Positions 21,801-32,269 of a stretch of DNA of 64,000 nt are shown piece after piece; positions within the stretch are counted from its first letter, which is position 1; each line of letters opens with the position of its first letter. The stretch covers positions 43,835 to 107,834 of the forward strand of contig NMRB01002415.1 in NCBI GenBank assembly GCA_002633025.1, in the 5' to 3' direction. A program made the position numbers and the translations under genes. Source of the stretch: Notospermus geniculatus. Taxonomy: Eukaryota > Nemertea > Pilidiophora > Heteronemertea > Lineidae. The notes beneath the pieces are model-generated. The model was not told the origin of the DNA. It did no database searches and saw nothing but the letters and a program-made list of their open reading frames with translations.

Positions 21801-22768
21801 TTTAATTCAAGATGTGCTTGACCATGAATTATGAAACCGCTCATGTTGTTAGAAAATCATGTACCTTTTCTCCTTTACAGACCATGTCCCTTTCTCCAAG
21901 GGACGTTGGGGGCTGTCCCTTTTCACACTTTGACGAAAAAAGTTTACAGAACATTCTCGACTTGGAGGACATCCCTGAAACAATGGCGTCGAATATTCAT
22001 TCTTTAGTGAGACAAGAACGTTGGAGCGACGCATGCGGTTGTGTTTTCTTGAGTAGAGGTTTGGGTGTGTTAAAAAGATGTAATGCTGCAGAGGGGGAAC
22101 AAAGGGAAGATGGAAGGAGCTCAGGAAATGACGATCAGATCTCGCAGTGTCTGAAAGAAACACAGGATTTTTTCCTCAGCCAATCAAATAACGTGAAGGA
22201 AGCCTACCCCGATGTGGCGGAGTCGGACTCGGAAACGGAGCAGACAGCCCCGCAGAAAAAAATCAAACTTGAATACGAAATCACTCAGGATCAGAATCAG
22301 AAGCTGAAGATGCAGAACGAAGTACCCCTGCCTGCGGCGAAAAAATCTACCCCAAGAATACTGGAAAATTTTCCTATTGGTCTAGAATCTGACCAATCGT
22401 TGCCGTCTAAAATTGTGACTCCGTTGGAGGTGACGCCTACTAAAATGACATCGACAAAAAATGTTGATCCCCAGCCAATTCCGTCCATTTCTAACTGTGA
22501 TACAACTACACATGAAGTCACAGCAAACAAAATTGGCATGTTTACAAACTTTAAGGGTAAACCGGACGTTGATGTCGGTGTAGCAGACGTGACCCTCCCC
22601 AACTGTGATATTCCTGAAGATGCTTTTGAACAGGATCCAAATCTCAAATGTGAATTTCCAGACTTTAGGAATCTCAGGCTTGGTATTTCTAAGCCAATTG
22701 ATTACTTCATCGCTTATACAAATCTGGTTGAGAAACTAAGAACCATTGGGGTAAATGAAACCATTTAA
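18602..22768 (+). CDS. PRIM2: DNA primase large subunit, divergent, long C-terminal tail
   Basis: Non-catalytic subunit of the primase heterodimer in the DNA polymerase alpha-primase complex; it binds template and primer and carries a 4Fe-4S cluster. Exons 18602-18829, 19567-20065, 20652-20813, 21175-21390 and 21881-22768 join in frame. From Met 18621 the product is 657 residues. FYLKPPSG and VSHFLLR match the N-terminal domain. The four cluster cysteines are C271 (FPICMK), C358 (HTC), C374 (GGCPFSH) and C414 (DACG); spacings 87, 16 and 40 compare with 80, 17 and 40 in human PRIM2. YTYNIRH and YGLEGSRTNY match the primer/template-binding helices. Human PRIM2 is 509 residues; the excess is a low-complexity acidic/polar tail. 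The rest is quite divergent. The start is uncertain: the first coding exon may be missing. Confidence 0.9.
19050..19558. mobile_element. Two MITE family 2 copies head to head in PRIM2 intron 2
   Basis: Family 2 is ~265 bp with ~43-bp ends AAGTATAATTCACCCTAACT, usually flanked by TA, which suggests a Tc1/mariner-type origin. Copies lie at about 19056-19289 (reverse) and 19290-19558 (forward) and take up most of the intron. Confidence 0.85.
19567..20065 (+). CDS. PRIM2: PRIM2 helical N-terminal domain exon
   Basis: 166 codons after a split Arg, phase 2 in and phase 0 out. Starts MASCNDQEM, aligning with LAYCQSEEL in human; VPFQFVTDLV aligns with the conserved IPFxxAxDLV segment, and VLLSNGVAMVPCAKL with VYLEDGFAYVPLKDI. 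Confidence 0.87.
20108..20572. mobile_element. MITE family 4 and family 2 copies in PRIM2 intron 3
   Basis: Family 4 at 20108-20309 abuts a family 2 copy at 20311-20572. Confidence 0.82.
20652..20813 (+). CDS. PRIM2: PRIM2 exon with first Fe-S cysteine
   Basis: 54 codons, phase 0-0. ENFPICMKHLHQNLRERH holds the first cluster cysteine (C271) in the context FPPCM known from the family; the exon starts after TTTTAG and ends at GTAAGT. Confidence 0.9.
20826..21073. mobile_element. MITE family 2 copy in PRIM2 intron 4
   Basis: Flanked by TA on both sides (GCTA/AAGTAT and ATACTT/TACC); reverse orientation. Confidence 0.87.
21175..21390 (+). CDS. PRIM2: PRIM2 exon with second Fe-S cysteine
   Basis: 72 codons, phase 0-0. 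LFLKETGLTVHESIKFW and YTYNIRHLYGLEGSR are diagnostic of the primase large-subunit C-terminal domain; HTC is the second cluster cysteine (C358). Confidence 0.93.
21535..21803. mobile_element. MITE family 2 copy plus end fragment in PRIM2 intron 5
   Basis: Reverse copy at about 21535-21755 lacking part of its centre, followed by a repeat of its terminal ~43 bp. Confidence 0.8.
21881..22768 (+). CDS. PRIM2: PRIM2 last exon, two Fe-S cysteines and long tail
   Basis: 295 codons and a TAA stop. GGCPFSHFD and WSDACGC give the third and fourth cluster cysteines. After about residue 120 of the exon the protein is polar and acidic (SDSETEQ) with no recognisable domain. The final 30 or so residues (ISKPIDYFIAYTNLVEKL) are the unit that is repeated, in decayed form, downstream of the stop. 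Confidence 0.88.
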   Translation, partial: TMSLSPRDVGGCPFSHFDEKSLQNILDLEDIPETMASNIHSLVRQERWSDACGCVFLSRGLGVLKRCNAAEGEQREDGRSSGNDDQISQCLKETQDFFLSQSNNVKEAYPDVAESDSETEQTAPQKKIKLEYEITQDQNQKLKMQNEVPLPAAKKSTPRILENFPIGLESDQSLPSKIVTPLEVTPTKMTSTKNVDPQPIPSISNCDTTTHEVTANKIGMFTNFKGKPDVDVGVADVTLPNCDIPEDAFEQDPNLKCEFPDFRNLRLGISKPIDYFIAYTNLVEKLRTIGVNETI

Positions 22769-22794
22769 AGAAGTATGGAAGACTAACGTATGAC

Positions 22795-22947
22795 GGAGTT
22801 TCACTAGCAGCCATCTTGCCAAAAGTAGGTCATCACCATGGAGATTTCCCCCATTGGGCATGGGAGAACCAATCATCTGTCACTCTGGAAGAAAATCTCC
22901 ATGGTGATGACCTAATTTTGGCAAGATGGCTGCTGGCGAAACTCATC
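22795..22947. mobile_element. Hairpin MITE just after the PRIM2 stop
   Basis: Arms GCAGCCATCTTGCCAAAA and TTTTGGCAAGATGGCTGC with ~60-bp pairing; a relative is at about 27450-27570. Confidence 0.85.
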
Positions 22948-23024
22948 TGTTTGGAAAAAGAAGTGATTCAGAGATGAAAAGTGATTTTAAACCCAGTTTG
23001 GCATTTTTACCACTAAAGACATGG

Positions 23025-23131
23025 GGCCTGTTTCATAAAATGACTTTAAGCTAATGGTACCATTAACTTCAATGCATTTTCCATTTGGTTAAAGGTACCT
23101 TTAGCTTAAAGTCACTTTATGAAACAGGTCC
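23025..23131. mobile_element. Hairpin MITE, CTGTTTCATAAA type
   Basis: GGGCCTGTTTCATAAAATGAC mirrored by GTCACTTTATGAAACAGGTCC; a relative lies at about 28305-28388. Confidence 0.85.
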
Positions 23132-23722
23132 CTGTTGAATGAAATGATTTCTACATCTTTTACTACTTTTGGGGCTTGTGGCAATCTAGTTGAGAAATTT
23201 AAGACCATTATGGGTTAAATGAAGTAGTTTAGATGAAGTGACTTTTACACCTTGATTTTCATTGCTTTTGCAAGTTGGGTTGTGAAAGACCATTGGGTTA
23301 AATGAAGTGATTTCTAAACCAGTTGATTATTTTATTGCTTAATTCTGCATGAGAAATTTTGAAAGGCCATTGGGTTAAATGAAGTGGTTTTGATAAAGTG
23401 ACTTTTACACCTTGATTTTCATTGCTTTTGCAAGTTGGGTTGAGAAATTTTAAAAGACCATTGGGTTAAAATGAAGTGACTTCTAAACCAGTTGATTATT
23501 TTATCGCAAAGTCTGAGAAATTTTAAAATACCATTGGGTTTAAATGAAGTGGTTTGGATGAAGTAATTTCTACAGCTTGATTTTCATTTCTTAAATTTGC
23601 AAGTTGGGTTGAGATATTTCAAAAGACTGTTGGGTTAAATGAAGGGACTTCTAAACCAGTTGATTATTTTTTCGCTGAAGTCTGGTTCAGAAATTGAGAA
23701 GACCATTTAGCTGTATGAAGTG
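23132..23722. repeat. Degenerate ~85-bp tandem array derived from the PRIM2 3' coding end
   Basis: About seven or eight decayed units each carry a form of TTCTAAACCAGTTGATTATTT, then GAGAAATTTTAAAAGACC and ATTGGGTTAAATGAAGT. The same order is found in the last coding bases of PRIM2 (about 22684-22764). Confidence 0.75.
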
Positions 23723-23969
23723 ATGTATACGAGATGAAATGATATATAAAATTCGGTTTAATCAAATTTTACCTTTGTGTGCTGTGGATTCGATAGATGC
23801 ATGTGGAATGTGGGAACTAAACTCCCGGACTAAACTTACCCTTAAAGTTTCTTGGATCCACCTTGCTCTGCCAGTAGTATATCTCCTGTTTCTCATGGTT
23901 CGTAGTTGAGTAATCCTGAGTGTGCATGGTAGATCAATGGTAGTAGTAGACCCATGTTCTTGCAGGACT

Positions 23970-24077
23970 GGGGTCGTATGCACAAAACATCTTAAGTGTA
24001 AAAATTCCCTTAAACTATTGTTCCAAACAAAAGATAAGGGAAATTTTACACTTAAGATCTTTTATGCATACGGCCCC
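23970..24077. mobile_element. Hairpin MITE, GGGGTCGTATGCA type
   Basis: GGGGTCGTATGCACAAAACA mirrored by ATGCATACGGCCCC, with paired TCTTAAGTGTAAAAATTCCC inside. Confidence 0.82.
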
Positions 24078-24478
24078 AGGTCTCTCACTGCTTTGTGGGG
24101 ACAGTGAATAATGCACGGGTTCAATGTTGAAGGCTGTCACAACCTCGACTGGCAGACTGGAAACGTGACCATGCATATGTTGTAACACCACTGACCTATG
24201 TTTAGTCAGTTTTAGGTGTAGGCCTATGTTTTCAATCCTTTAGAATCATAAGGCAGTGACAGCCTGGACTGGCTGCCTGGTATTTGACCATGCCTATGTG
24301 GCAACGCCCATGACCTATCATTTAGTCAGGTATGGCTACAGTATTTTCAATTACCAGGTATTCAGAATACTAAAACTGTCACAACCTAGACTAGCAGATT
24401 GGAAATGAGACCATGCCTATGTTCCAACACCAGTGAGCTATTTAGTCAGTTTTAGGTACTACCAGTGTTCTGGGTCCA

Positions 24479-24580
24479 TATTCATAAACATACTTAAGTC
24501 AAAGTGTGATACTTATCTTTTGTGTTGAACAAAGGATAAGTGTCACACTTAGACTTAAGTAGTTTTATGAATATGGCCCC
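24479..24580. mobile_element. MITE family 5 hairpin
   Basis: TCCATATTCATAAACATACT mirrored by AGTAGTTTTATGAATATGG, with CTTAAG near each end. Other copies: 24583-25514 (split), 26140-26256, 26421-26714 (split), 40390-40490, 40494-40602. Confidence 0.85.
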
Positions 24581-24668
24581 TCGGTCCATATTCATAAACA
24601 TACTTAGGTCAACGTGTGATACTTATCCTTTGTGTTGAACAAAGGATAAGTGTCACACTTAGACTTAA

Positions 24669-25491
24669 GGTCTTGCGATACATATGCGAAAATTTTGGGA
24701 TCCTGGAAATCAATGCTGCATAAGTCGATGGCGTCGGGAAATATCGTACTATTCTTGCCTTTCTATGATGAATCTATCCCTTATCTGTCGATTTATGTAA
24801 AAAGCAACATGATAGTAAGTACAGTACACTAATTAACGAAGGTTAATTACTACCCTATATTTTTTCACTAGATTTGACGCCATTTGCATCATATTAGGAC
24901 TGAGAGGCCAACTTTTGGACACATGGTGTATCAAATTGCCCCGATAGCTGCACAGAGGGATTTCTCAAAATTCATCCTCTGTTAGCTTTAATTGGCTAAT
25001 TAGTCGCCCAAAATGGTGCAAAAATGATTTTTTGCAATATCTTTGCGGAAAATTATTTATTTCAAAAATCCCTCTGTACAGCCCTCCGTGCTGATGAAAG
25101 GTATCCGATGCAAAAAGAATTTTCGAAATATCTCGCAAGGTGTAGAAATGAGAGCAGTTTTAGTGAAGACACCCTCTGACAATACATGACATGAGTAGTA
25201 TTCATATGTAAATAACCCACGTTGGGCAGCTCCTGACCTCTTCTGATTATAAGCTATTGAAAAATTTATTGAAGCTCGGGGAACCTCTTCGCTCAATACG
25301 TTTTTGAATCCATGTAGGTTTTCTGCATGCAGTGAGGTAAGAAATGTCATTGAATAAATTCAGGAACAACCTATAATCCGGGAAACCGCAGACCTGACGA
25401 CATGCGGGTTGTTATATTCATCGAACCGTACTAACCACAAAGTCGCCAAGTCGCTCACATTTGGGCGCGAAAGCATATGTATCGCAAGACC
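24669..25491. mobile_element. 823-bp TTAA-flanked element inside a family 5 MITE
   Basis: 19-bp inverted ends GGTCTTGCGATACATATGC, flanked by TTAA at 24665-24668 and 25492-25495; the family 5 hairpin sequence continues directly on both sides. TTAA duplication is typical of piggyBac-type insertion; no transposase frame is present. Confidence 0.87.
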
Positions 25492-26256
25492 TTAAGTAGT
25501 TTTATGAATATGGGCCCAGAATAATAAGTCTGTCTCAACTTGGACTGGCGGACTGGAAATGTGACCAGTCACCATGCCTATTTTGTGACACAAAATAACT
25601 CTTGTCTATTCTACTTAATACATACAAATGAAATAAACTGAGATATATTTATAATAAGATTTGAGACATTTTATTCCTTGTTCAATAAATAAAAAGCATC
25701 ATACAGCTTTTATGGAAGTCTTGCTCAACCAGCCCATCTACTGGCTCAAAATAATTACACCGAATGGACCACAGTGACAAACTAGTTGAGTGAGACTAGA
25801 GCAAGCTAAGGTCACACAATGCATTGTGCCCTTCCATATATCGCGCATGCCCACCGTTATAGAAAATTATCACGTCCAGTTCACTTTCGGATGTCTCACC
25901 CTGACTAGACCATGCAAGGCATACATTATTCATCATGTTTATATGTATTATTTGGTACCGACCAAGGTGAGATACACTTTACACTAGCAATGTACATGCA
26001 GGAACCATATAAATATATAAGTATATGCAAGGCCTATGATGAAGTTTAGAAGTGCGAGTTCATGTTGACCACAACAATTGTGGCTGGCTGGGCAACAATT
26101 TTGGAAAAAGACACAGATAATCTCCATGCATGGATTCCAGGGTCCACATTCATAAACATACTAAAGTCAAAGTGTGATACTTATCTTTTGTGTTGAACAA
26201 TTATTAAAGGATAAGTGTCACACTTAGACTTAAGTAGATTTATGAATATAGGCCCA

Positions 26257-26420
26257 GGGGCGGATCCAGGATTTGGGGAAAGAGGGGGCGCCCTGTGCAG
26301 GGAACAGTGAAATTTGCGGTGAATTTTTCAACAATTTGCTCCAAATTCCAACATTTCCTAGTTTAGAGATTTGTTGGCCAAAAGGAGGCACTGCGCCTGG
26401 GGTGCTCCCTCTGCACCTGG
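26257..26420. mobile_element. GGATCC-ended MITE between two family 5 copies
   Basis: Begins GGCGGATCCAGGATTTGGGG and is G-rich near the start with CTGCGCCTGGGGTGC near the end. Confidence 0.5.
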
Positions 26421-26505
26421 GCCCATCTTCTTAAAACTACTTAAGTCTAAGTGTGACACTTATCCGTTGTTCAACACAAAAGATAAGTATCACACTTTGA
26501 CTTAA

Positions 26506-26688
26506 AGCGAATCGAAATCGAAAAAAATTGATTTAGAAATAGAATTTGAAAGGGGACGAATTTTCAGGAAAACATGTAAACAAACTTCTCCAGAATGTCA
26601 ACAAAGAAATTTTCGTGCATTCTGATTGGCTGAATTTTGTGTTTACAAACACCAGCCAAATGTAAACAAAATCCGCTGTCGATTCGCT
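26506..26688. mobile_element. 183-bp TTAA-flanked element inside another family 5 MITE
   Basis: Inverted ends AGCGAATCGA / TCGATTCGCT, flanked by TTAA at 26502-26505 and 26689-26692, within the CTTAAG of a family 5 copy spanning 26421-26714. Confidence 0.85.
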
Positions 26689-27083
26689 TTAAGTATGTTT
26701 ATGAATATGGACCCTGGATTCAAGGGAATTGAGGCCATTTTCCATCACGAAGCCAACCGGCCACAATCCTCGTGGTCAAAATCAAGTCTATACAGATGCA
26801 GATAAGACAAGGAGTGCAACACAGAAGTAACCATGGCAACACGAATTAGATTACGAAAATCTATCCGTTACATCTATGCATATACATGTATTTTATACAT
26901 TAATCGTAAAAAATTATTAAGAACTTCCATAAGAGGTTGACAAGTAGAAGGCAAGTTAATGTGGCTACCGTAATGAGATGATGCCACGTCCTAACCCTAC
27001 TTAGGTTTACGCAGAAGACTCAGTGACCTGAGGTCATCAGGAAATACTTAAATTGGATCCCTACAGAACCAGTATGACTACTA

Positions 27084-28673
27084 TGGTTTAAAGGCTTTTT
27101 AGGGGGGCATAGGCCTAAAGGAGTGTGCGAGAAGGGTTGGGTGAGGTAGGATTAGGATTAGATCAGCCCTCGAATAGTTATGGTCGGGATCAGCCATATA
27201 TACAATGTAAAGTCTGGCAACATCTAACTTAGACCCAATGGAATGTGGAAGTCATGTAATGTGGCAGAGCTTTGCGACTTTTAATCATATAATCGTACCT
27301 GTCGATCATTTGTGGTTGTTCCCGCTGTCCACCGGTTATTCAATAGCTGCGTGTGATTTAAGGTCCGTCGAAAATCCAACTATCAATTTCCTAACTTCCG
27401 CATTCCATTGGGTTGCAGTTAGATGTTGCCAGACTTTACACGTATTTGCTGGCAGCCATCTTGCCAAAACTAGGTCATGATCACGGCAATTTTCTTACAG
27501 AGTGACAGGTGATTGGTTCTCCCATGACGATGACCTAATTTTGGCAAGATGTCTGCTAGCAAAACTCATCCAGGACTCATCTATATTTATATAGGCGGTA
27601 CTGTGAGGTATCCAATTTAATGTATCCCAGGTCATATTGCTGCTTAACTACGACTAGGCCTACTAAGTGACAGAAACAGGTGAATAACCTAATTTGTACA
27701 TGTAATTTGTAACCCTACAGTCATTTCAAAAGTAAATGTCCATGACCAGTGTTCTCCACAGGATTTGCTAAGGTAGGGTGGTAAATGCCAAGGTAGGGTG
27801 GGCCACCCCAACAAAAAGAAATGCGGAGAACACTGCATGACGTTTTGGACTCTGGAACATACACTGAACAGATTTCAACCAAGCTTTTATTCTCTTAATC
27901 ATTTAGAATGGACTACAGAGTACAGCAAGAGGCCACATTCACGATAGGGTGTCACTGAATGACAATGTCATCCGCTGTGAGTGCTTCTAAAGTGACACCA
28001 CCATCTGCTGTACTTTAGAATATTTGTAAATGAAAAGGCAGATTTGTAAATGAAAAGGCAGATTTGAAATTTTTCACAAATGTCAATGGAAAAGCTTATG
28101 TAATTCATGCCCTATCACAAATTTCATCAGAACCCTACAAAAATAAGGAGTACATTGTAGTTATGTAGACAGCTGAAATAAACAATCTCTTATGTAAACC
28201 TCACCCAAGTCCTGCTTTGAGACAATTGCTTGGTTCTCAGTGGATGAACCATGTGACTGCAGTGACCAATCATAAATGCAATTTGGTTAAAGTACACATA
28301 TCCGGGGCCTAATGGTACCTTCAGCTTCAATGCATTTCCATTTGGTTAAAGGTACCATTAGGTTAAAGTCACTTTATGAAACAGGCCCCAGGACAAGAAT
28401 GACTAGAAGGAGGTGACCCACGATGCTCTCTCTATCCAGAACAAATCCCCCTCCCCCCATGATCAACTGGCATCTTTATCAACCCTAAATCCAACTGAAA
28501 ATCAGTAGTGACCTCGCACTGTAACCCATCATCATAAAAATTCAACAAAAAATTGTCATGATGTCTCAAAATATTCTAAACTGAATTGTAGTAATAAATT
28601 TATGTAATAATTTTACAAAATCGCTTCAGGTTTTAAAATATACTAAGAAGTTAAGATTTTTCCCAGTTTTTTG
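27084..28673. repeat. 1,590-bp perfect duplicate, copy 1
   Basis: Repeats at an exact offset of 1,700 bases as 28784-30373, with no difference noticed in the blocks compared. Holds non-coding and hairpin repeats; no gene seen. Confidence 0.95.
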
Positions 28674-28783
28674 NNNNNNNNNNNNNNNNNNNNNNNNNNN
28701 NNNNNNNNNNNNNNNNNNNNNNNNNNNNNNNNNNNNNNNNNNNNNNNNNNNNNNNNNNNNNNNNNNNNNNNNNNNNNNNNNNN
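28674..28783. other. Assembly gap (110 N)
   Basis: Run of N between the two identical 1,590-bp copies. Confidence 1.
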
Positions 28784-30373
28784 TGGTTTAAAGGCTTTTT
28801 AGGGGGGCATAGGCCTAAAGGAGTGTGCGAGAAGGGTTGGGTGAGGTAGGATTAGGATTAGATCAGCCCTCGAATAGTTATGGTCGGGATCAGCCATATA
28901 TACAATGTAAAGTCTGGCAACATCTAACTTAGACCCAATGGAATGTGGAAGTCATGTAATGTGGCAGAGCTTTGCGACTTTTAATCATATAATCGTACCT
29001 GTCGATCATTTGTGGTTGTTCCCGCTGTCCACCGGTTATTCAATAGCTGCGTGTGATTTAAGGTCCGTCGAAAATCCAACTATCAATTTCCTAACTTCCG
29101 CATTCCATTGGGTTGCAGTTAGATGTTGCCAGACTTTACACGTATTTGCTGGCAGCCATCTTGCCAAAACTAGGTCATGATCACGGCAATTTTCTTACAG
29201 AGTGACAGGTGATTGGTTCTCCCATGACGATGACCTAATTTTGGCAAGATGTCTGCTAGCAAAACTCATCCAGGACTCATCTATATTTATATAGGCGGTA
29301 CTGTGAGGTATCCAATTTAATGTATCCCAGGTCATATTGCTGCTTAACTACGACTAGGCCTACTAAGTGACAGAAACAGGTGAATAACCTAATTTGTACA
29401 TGTAATTTGTAACCCTACAGTCATTTCAAAAGTAAATGTCCATGACCAGTGTTCTCCACAGGATTTGCTAAGGTAGGGTGGTAAATGCCAAGGTAGGGTG
29501 GGCCACCCCAACAAAAAGAAATGCGGAGAACACTGCATGACGTTTTGGACTCTGGAACATACACTGAACAGATTTCAACCAAGCTTTTATTCTCTTAATC
29601 ATTTAGAATGGACTACAGAGTACAGCAAGAGGCCACATTCACGATAGGGTGTCACTGAATGACAATGTCATCCGCTGTGAGTGCTTCTAAAGTGACACCA
29701 CCATCTGCTGTACTTTAGAATATTTGTAAATGAAAAGGCAGATTTGTAAATGAAAAGGCAGATTTGAAATTTTTCACAAATGTCAATGGAAAAGCTTATG
29801 TAATTCATGCCCTATCACAAATTTCATCAGAACCCTACAAAAATAAGGAGTACATTGTAGTTATGTAGACAGCTGAAATAAACAATCTCTTATGTAAACC
29901 TCACCCAAGTCCTGCTTTGAGACAATTGCTTGGTTCTCAGTGGATGAACCATGTGACTGCAGTGACCAATCATAAATGCAATTTGGTTAAAGTACACATA
30001 TCCGGGGCCTAATGGTACCTTCAGCTTCAATGCATTTCCATTTGGTTAAAGGTACCATTAGGTTAAAGTCACTTTATGAAACAGGCCCCAGGACAAGAAT
30101 GACTAGAAGGAGGTGACCCACGATGCTCTCTCTATCCAGAACAAATCCCCCTCCCCCCATGATCAACTGGCATCTTTATCAACCCTAAATCCAACTGAAA
30201 ATCAGTAGTGACCTCGCACTGTAACCCATCATCATAAAAATTCAACAAAAAATTGTCATGATGTCTCAAAATATTCTAAACTGAATTGTAGTAATAAATT
30301 TATGTAATAATTTTACAAAATCGCTTCAGGTTTTAAAATATACTAAGAAGTTAAGATTTTTCCCAGTTTTTTG
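28784..30373. repeat. 1,590-bp perfect duplicate, copy 2
   Basis: Identical to 27084-28673; unique sequence continues at 30374. Perfect identity and the gap point to a duplicated contig end or uncollapsed allele. Confidence 0.95.
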
Positions 30374-30436
30374 TGATATAAATAACAAAATCCATGTCTG
30401 ATCATTATTCATCCATATCCGAGTCCCTTCAGACAC

Positions 30437-30568
30437 CAGGGGTGGCCGCATAGAAACTCCGCTAGCGCTAGCGGAGCCCATCTTCCGATAGTGCTGTACA
30501 TTTTTCCATGCATTTTAACACCGATAGGCTGTCGACGCACTAGCAGAGTTTCTATGCGGCCAACCCTG
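30437..30568. mobile_element. Hairpin MITE
   Basis: GGTGGCCGCATAGAAACTCC mirrored by GAGTTTCTATGCGGCCAACC. Confidence 0.75.
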
Positions 30569-30834
30569 CACACCCAAATCCTTTAAAAACTGCGCTGAAC
30601 CCATGAACTGCATATCACCCACCAAACTGTACACATGCAATACATCCCACAACGCCGGCCAACATCTTTAAAGCAAACACAAACTGATGGCCCAGTGCAC
30701 AAGAATTAAAACAGAAATTACCGGTAAGACATGATGGCACCAAATACACAATATGCATTGACGGATTGTTCACAATTTTCATCATCATCACAAAAGTACA
30801 AAGGATATTCATATTAAACCAATTTCAAAACAAA

Positions 30835-31145
30835 TTTTCACTTAATTCCATTACTATATTTTGGGCACATGTCCATGGCTCTCATTTTCCCAGTAAACAC
30901 TATACATGTATTTAATTCTTTCACTAAGATCTTTACTTTCTTTTTGCTCGGTTCATACTCAACCAATTTTCAAACAATTTCCACTAAATGACATCATATT
31001 TTGGGCACATGTCCATGGCATTCATTTTCCCAATAACCAAAATCTTTCAGCTTGGTTCATACTAAACCAATTTTCAAACAATTTTCACTGAATGACATCA
31101 CAATTTTGGGCACATGTCCATGGCTCTCGTTTTCCCAATAACGGC
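30835..31145. repeat. Tandem copies of a TTTTGGGCACATGTCCATGG repeat
   Basis: Three units each carry AACCAATTTTCAAACAATTT, then TTTGGGCACATGTCCATGGC and CATTTTCCCAATAA. Single dispersed copies occur near 33961, 45905, 51120 (reverse) and 53235 (reverse). Confidence 0.78.
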
Positions 31146-32269
31146 AAAATGATGAAGGGGCAGGAGGATTCAGTGACTACATGTACTGTACATGTATACA
31201 ACTTCTAGAAACAACGACCCATACTTAACACAGGTCAACTTTCTTTCTCGAACACATTTTTTGGGAGGAGGGATCTGACGTATCAGTGAACAGTAGTACT
31301 CTTTGTAGGCCTGCACTTGTGAAAAAGTTGAAATTTGTGAACGACCCCTAACCCCCTACAAAGGAAGGGATATGTCCATGGATTGGAACAAGAATGTCGA
31401 TCAAGATGGAATCATATGGGTAGACTGCTCCCTGTCCTTGAAACGCTTCGCTATCCAAGGACAGACATTTAGAATGGCACGTGCCAATCAGTGTGTCGAT
31501 AAAAGGCCCTACTGTGAATGTAGGGCAGAACTAAAACAGTTAGAACATAAAGCTGAGGACTGTGCAGCCAGTCCATGCGGGAATTCACCAAGTACCTGCA
31601 CTTTACCCCAACTTTTAGCCTGTTACTCCCAGTAGTGCACAGGGGAGAGAGACATCCTCACAGGGGAGAGAGACATCCTTACAGGGGAGAGAGACATTCT
31701 ACAGTTGTGAAAACACCCGAAGAAAACTTCGGATCTCCCTGATAGGCATTCGGGCAACTTAACTTTGCTGATTTCCAGCATCTTACTTGTCAGGATCAAG
31801 ACAAGTATGTCGGCCGAGACCTGTCCTCGTATTTGCGGAGCGTCTCGAGGGCAGGGGACCAGTCTATATCGTAAGGGCTATTATCAAGATAAATTGTGGG
31901 ACTAGTGTGGCAGTGACAGCATACGGCTCAAGATTTAATGTCAATACTACACGCCACCAGTATCTCATGAACATTTCTCTAAAAGTGCAAGACAATGTTA
32001 AATTCACAGAGTTAAGCAGAAATGTATGACAGTATCCATAACATAGAAATGGCAAACCACGGAGAGAACTGATGACGGCATCCTCCCACTGCAGGGGTTT
32101 CTACCTCGGTCCACTTCATCCACTCATACCAGAGTGTATGAAGAGGAGCGAGACCAAATCCCTGCTATGGGAGGATGGATTACAGCGGGTTTCAGAGTTT
32201 TTCCGTGCGGTTTAACTAGAGTTCAGTCCATTCTTGTTTGTATGTGTGAAGAACACCAGGCTATGCCAC
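31146..32269. other. Region without a supported gene
   Basis: Contains three tandem copies of ACAGGGGAGAGAGACATCCT at about 31636-31705 and a decayed hairpin at 32084-32157 related to the one at 52226. Short open frames (for example 31372-31635) match nothing I recognise and lack convincing splice context. Confidence 0.5.

Larger units (their letters stand above)
24120..25585. repeat. ~118-bp tandem repeat interrupted by a MITE nest
   Basis: Three units (24120-24475) share CAGACTGGAAACGTGACCATG and ATTTAGTCAGTTTTAGGT. A further unit continues at 25517-25585 after about 1 kb of inserted elements. Confidence 0.75.

Noticed and set aside
24669-25491. Autonomous piggyBac transposon
   Set aside because: At 823 bp with no DDE-type frame it cannot code a transposase; it is treated as non-autonomous.
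27238-29180. Identical 80-codon frames at 27238-27480 and 28938-29180, apparently conserved
   Set aside because: They lie in the perfect assembly duplication, so identity is not evidence of selection.
30835-31145. CRISPR-like array because of spaced repeats
   Set aside because: The units are long, diverged and dispersed in an animal genome; no short identical repeats with unique spacers.
31372-31635. 87-codon plus-strand frame with several Cys
   Set aside because: No known motif, no convincing splice context and repeats on either side.
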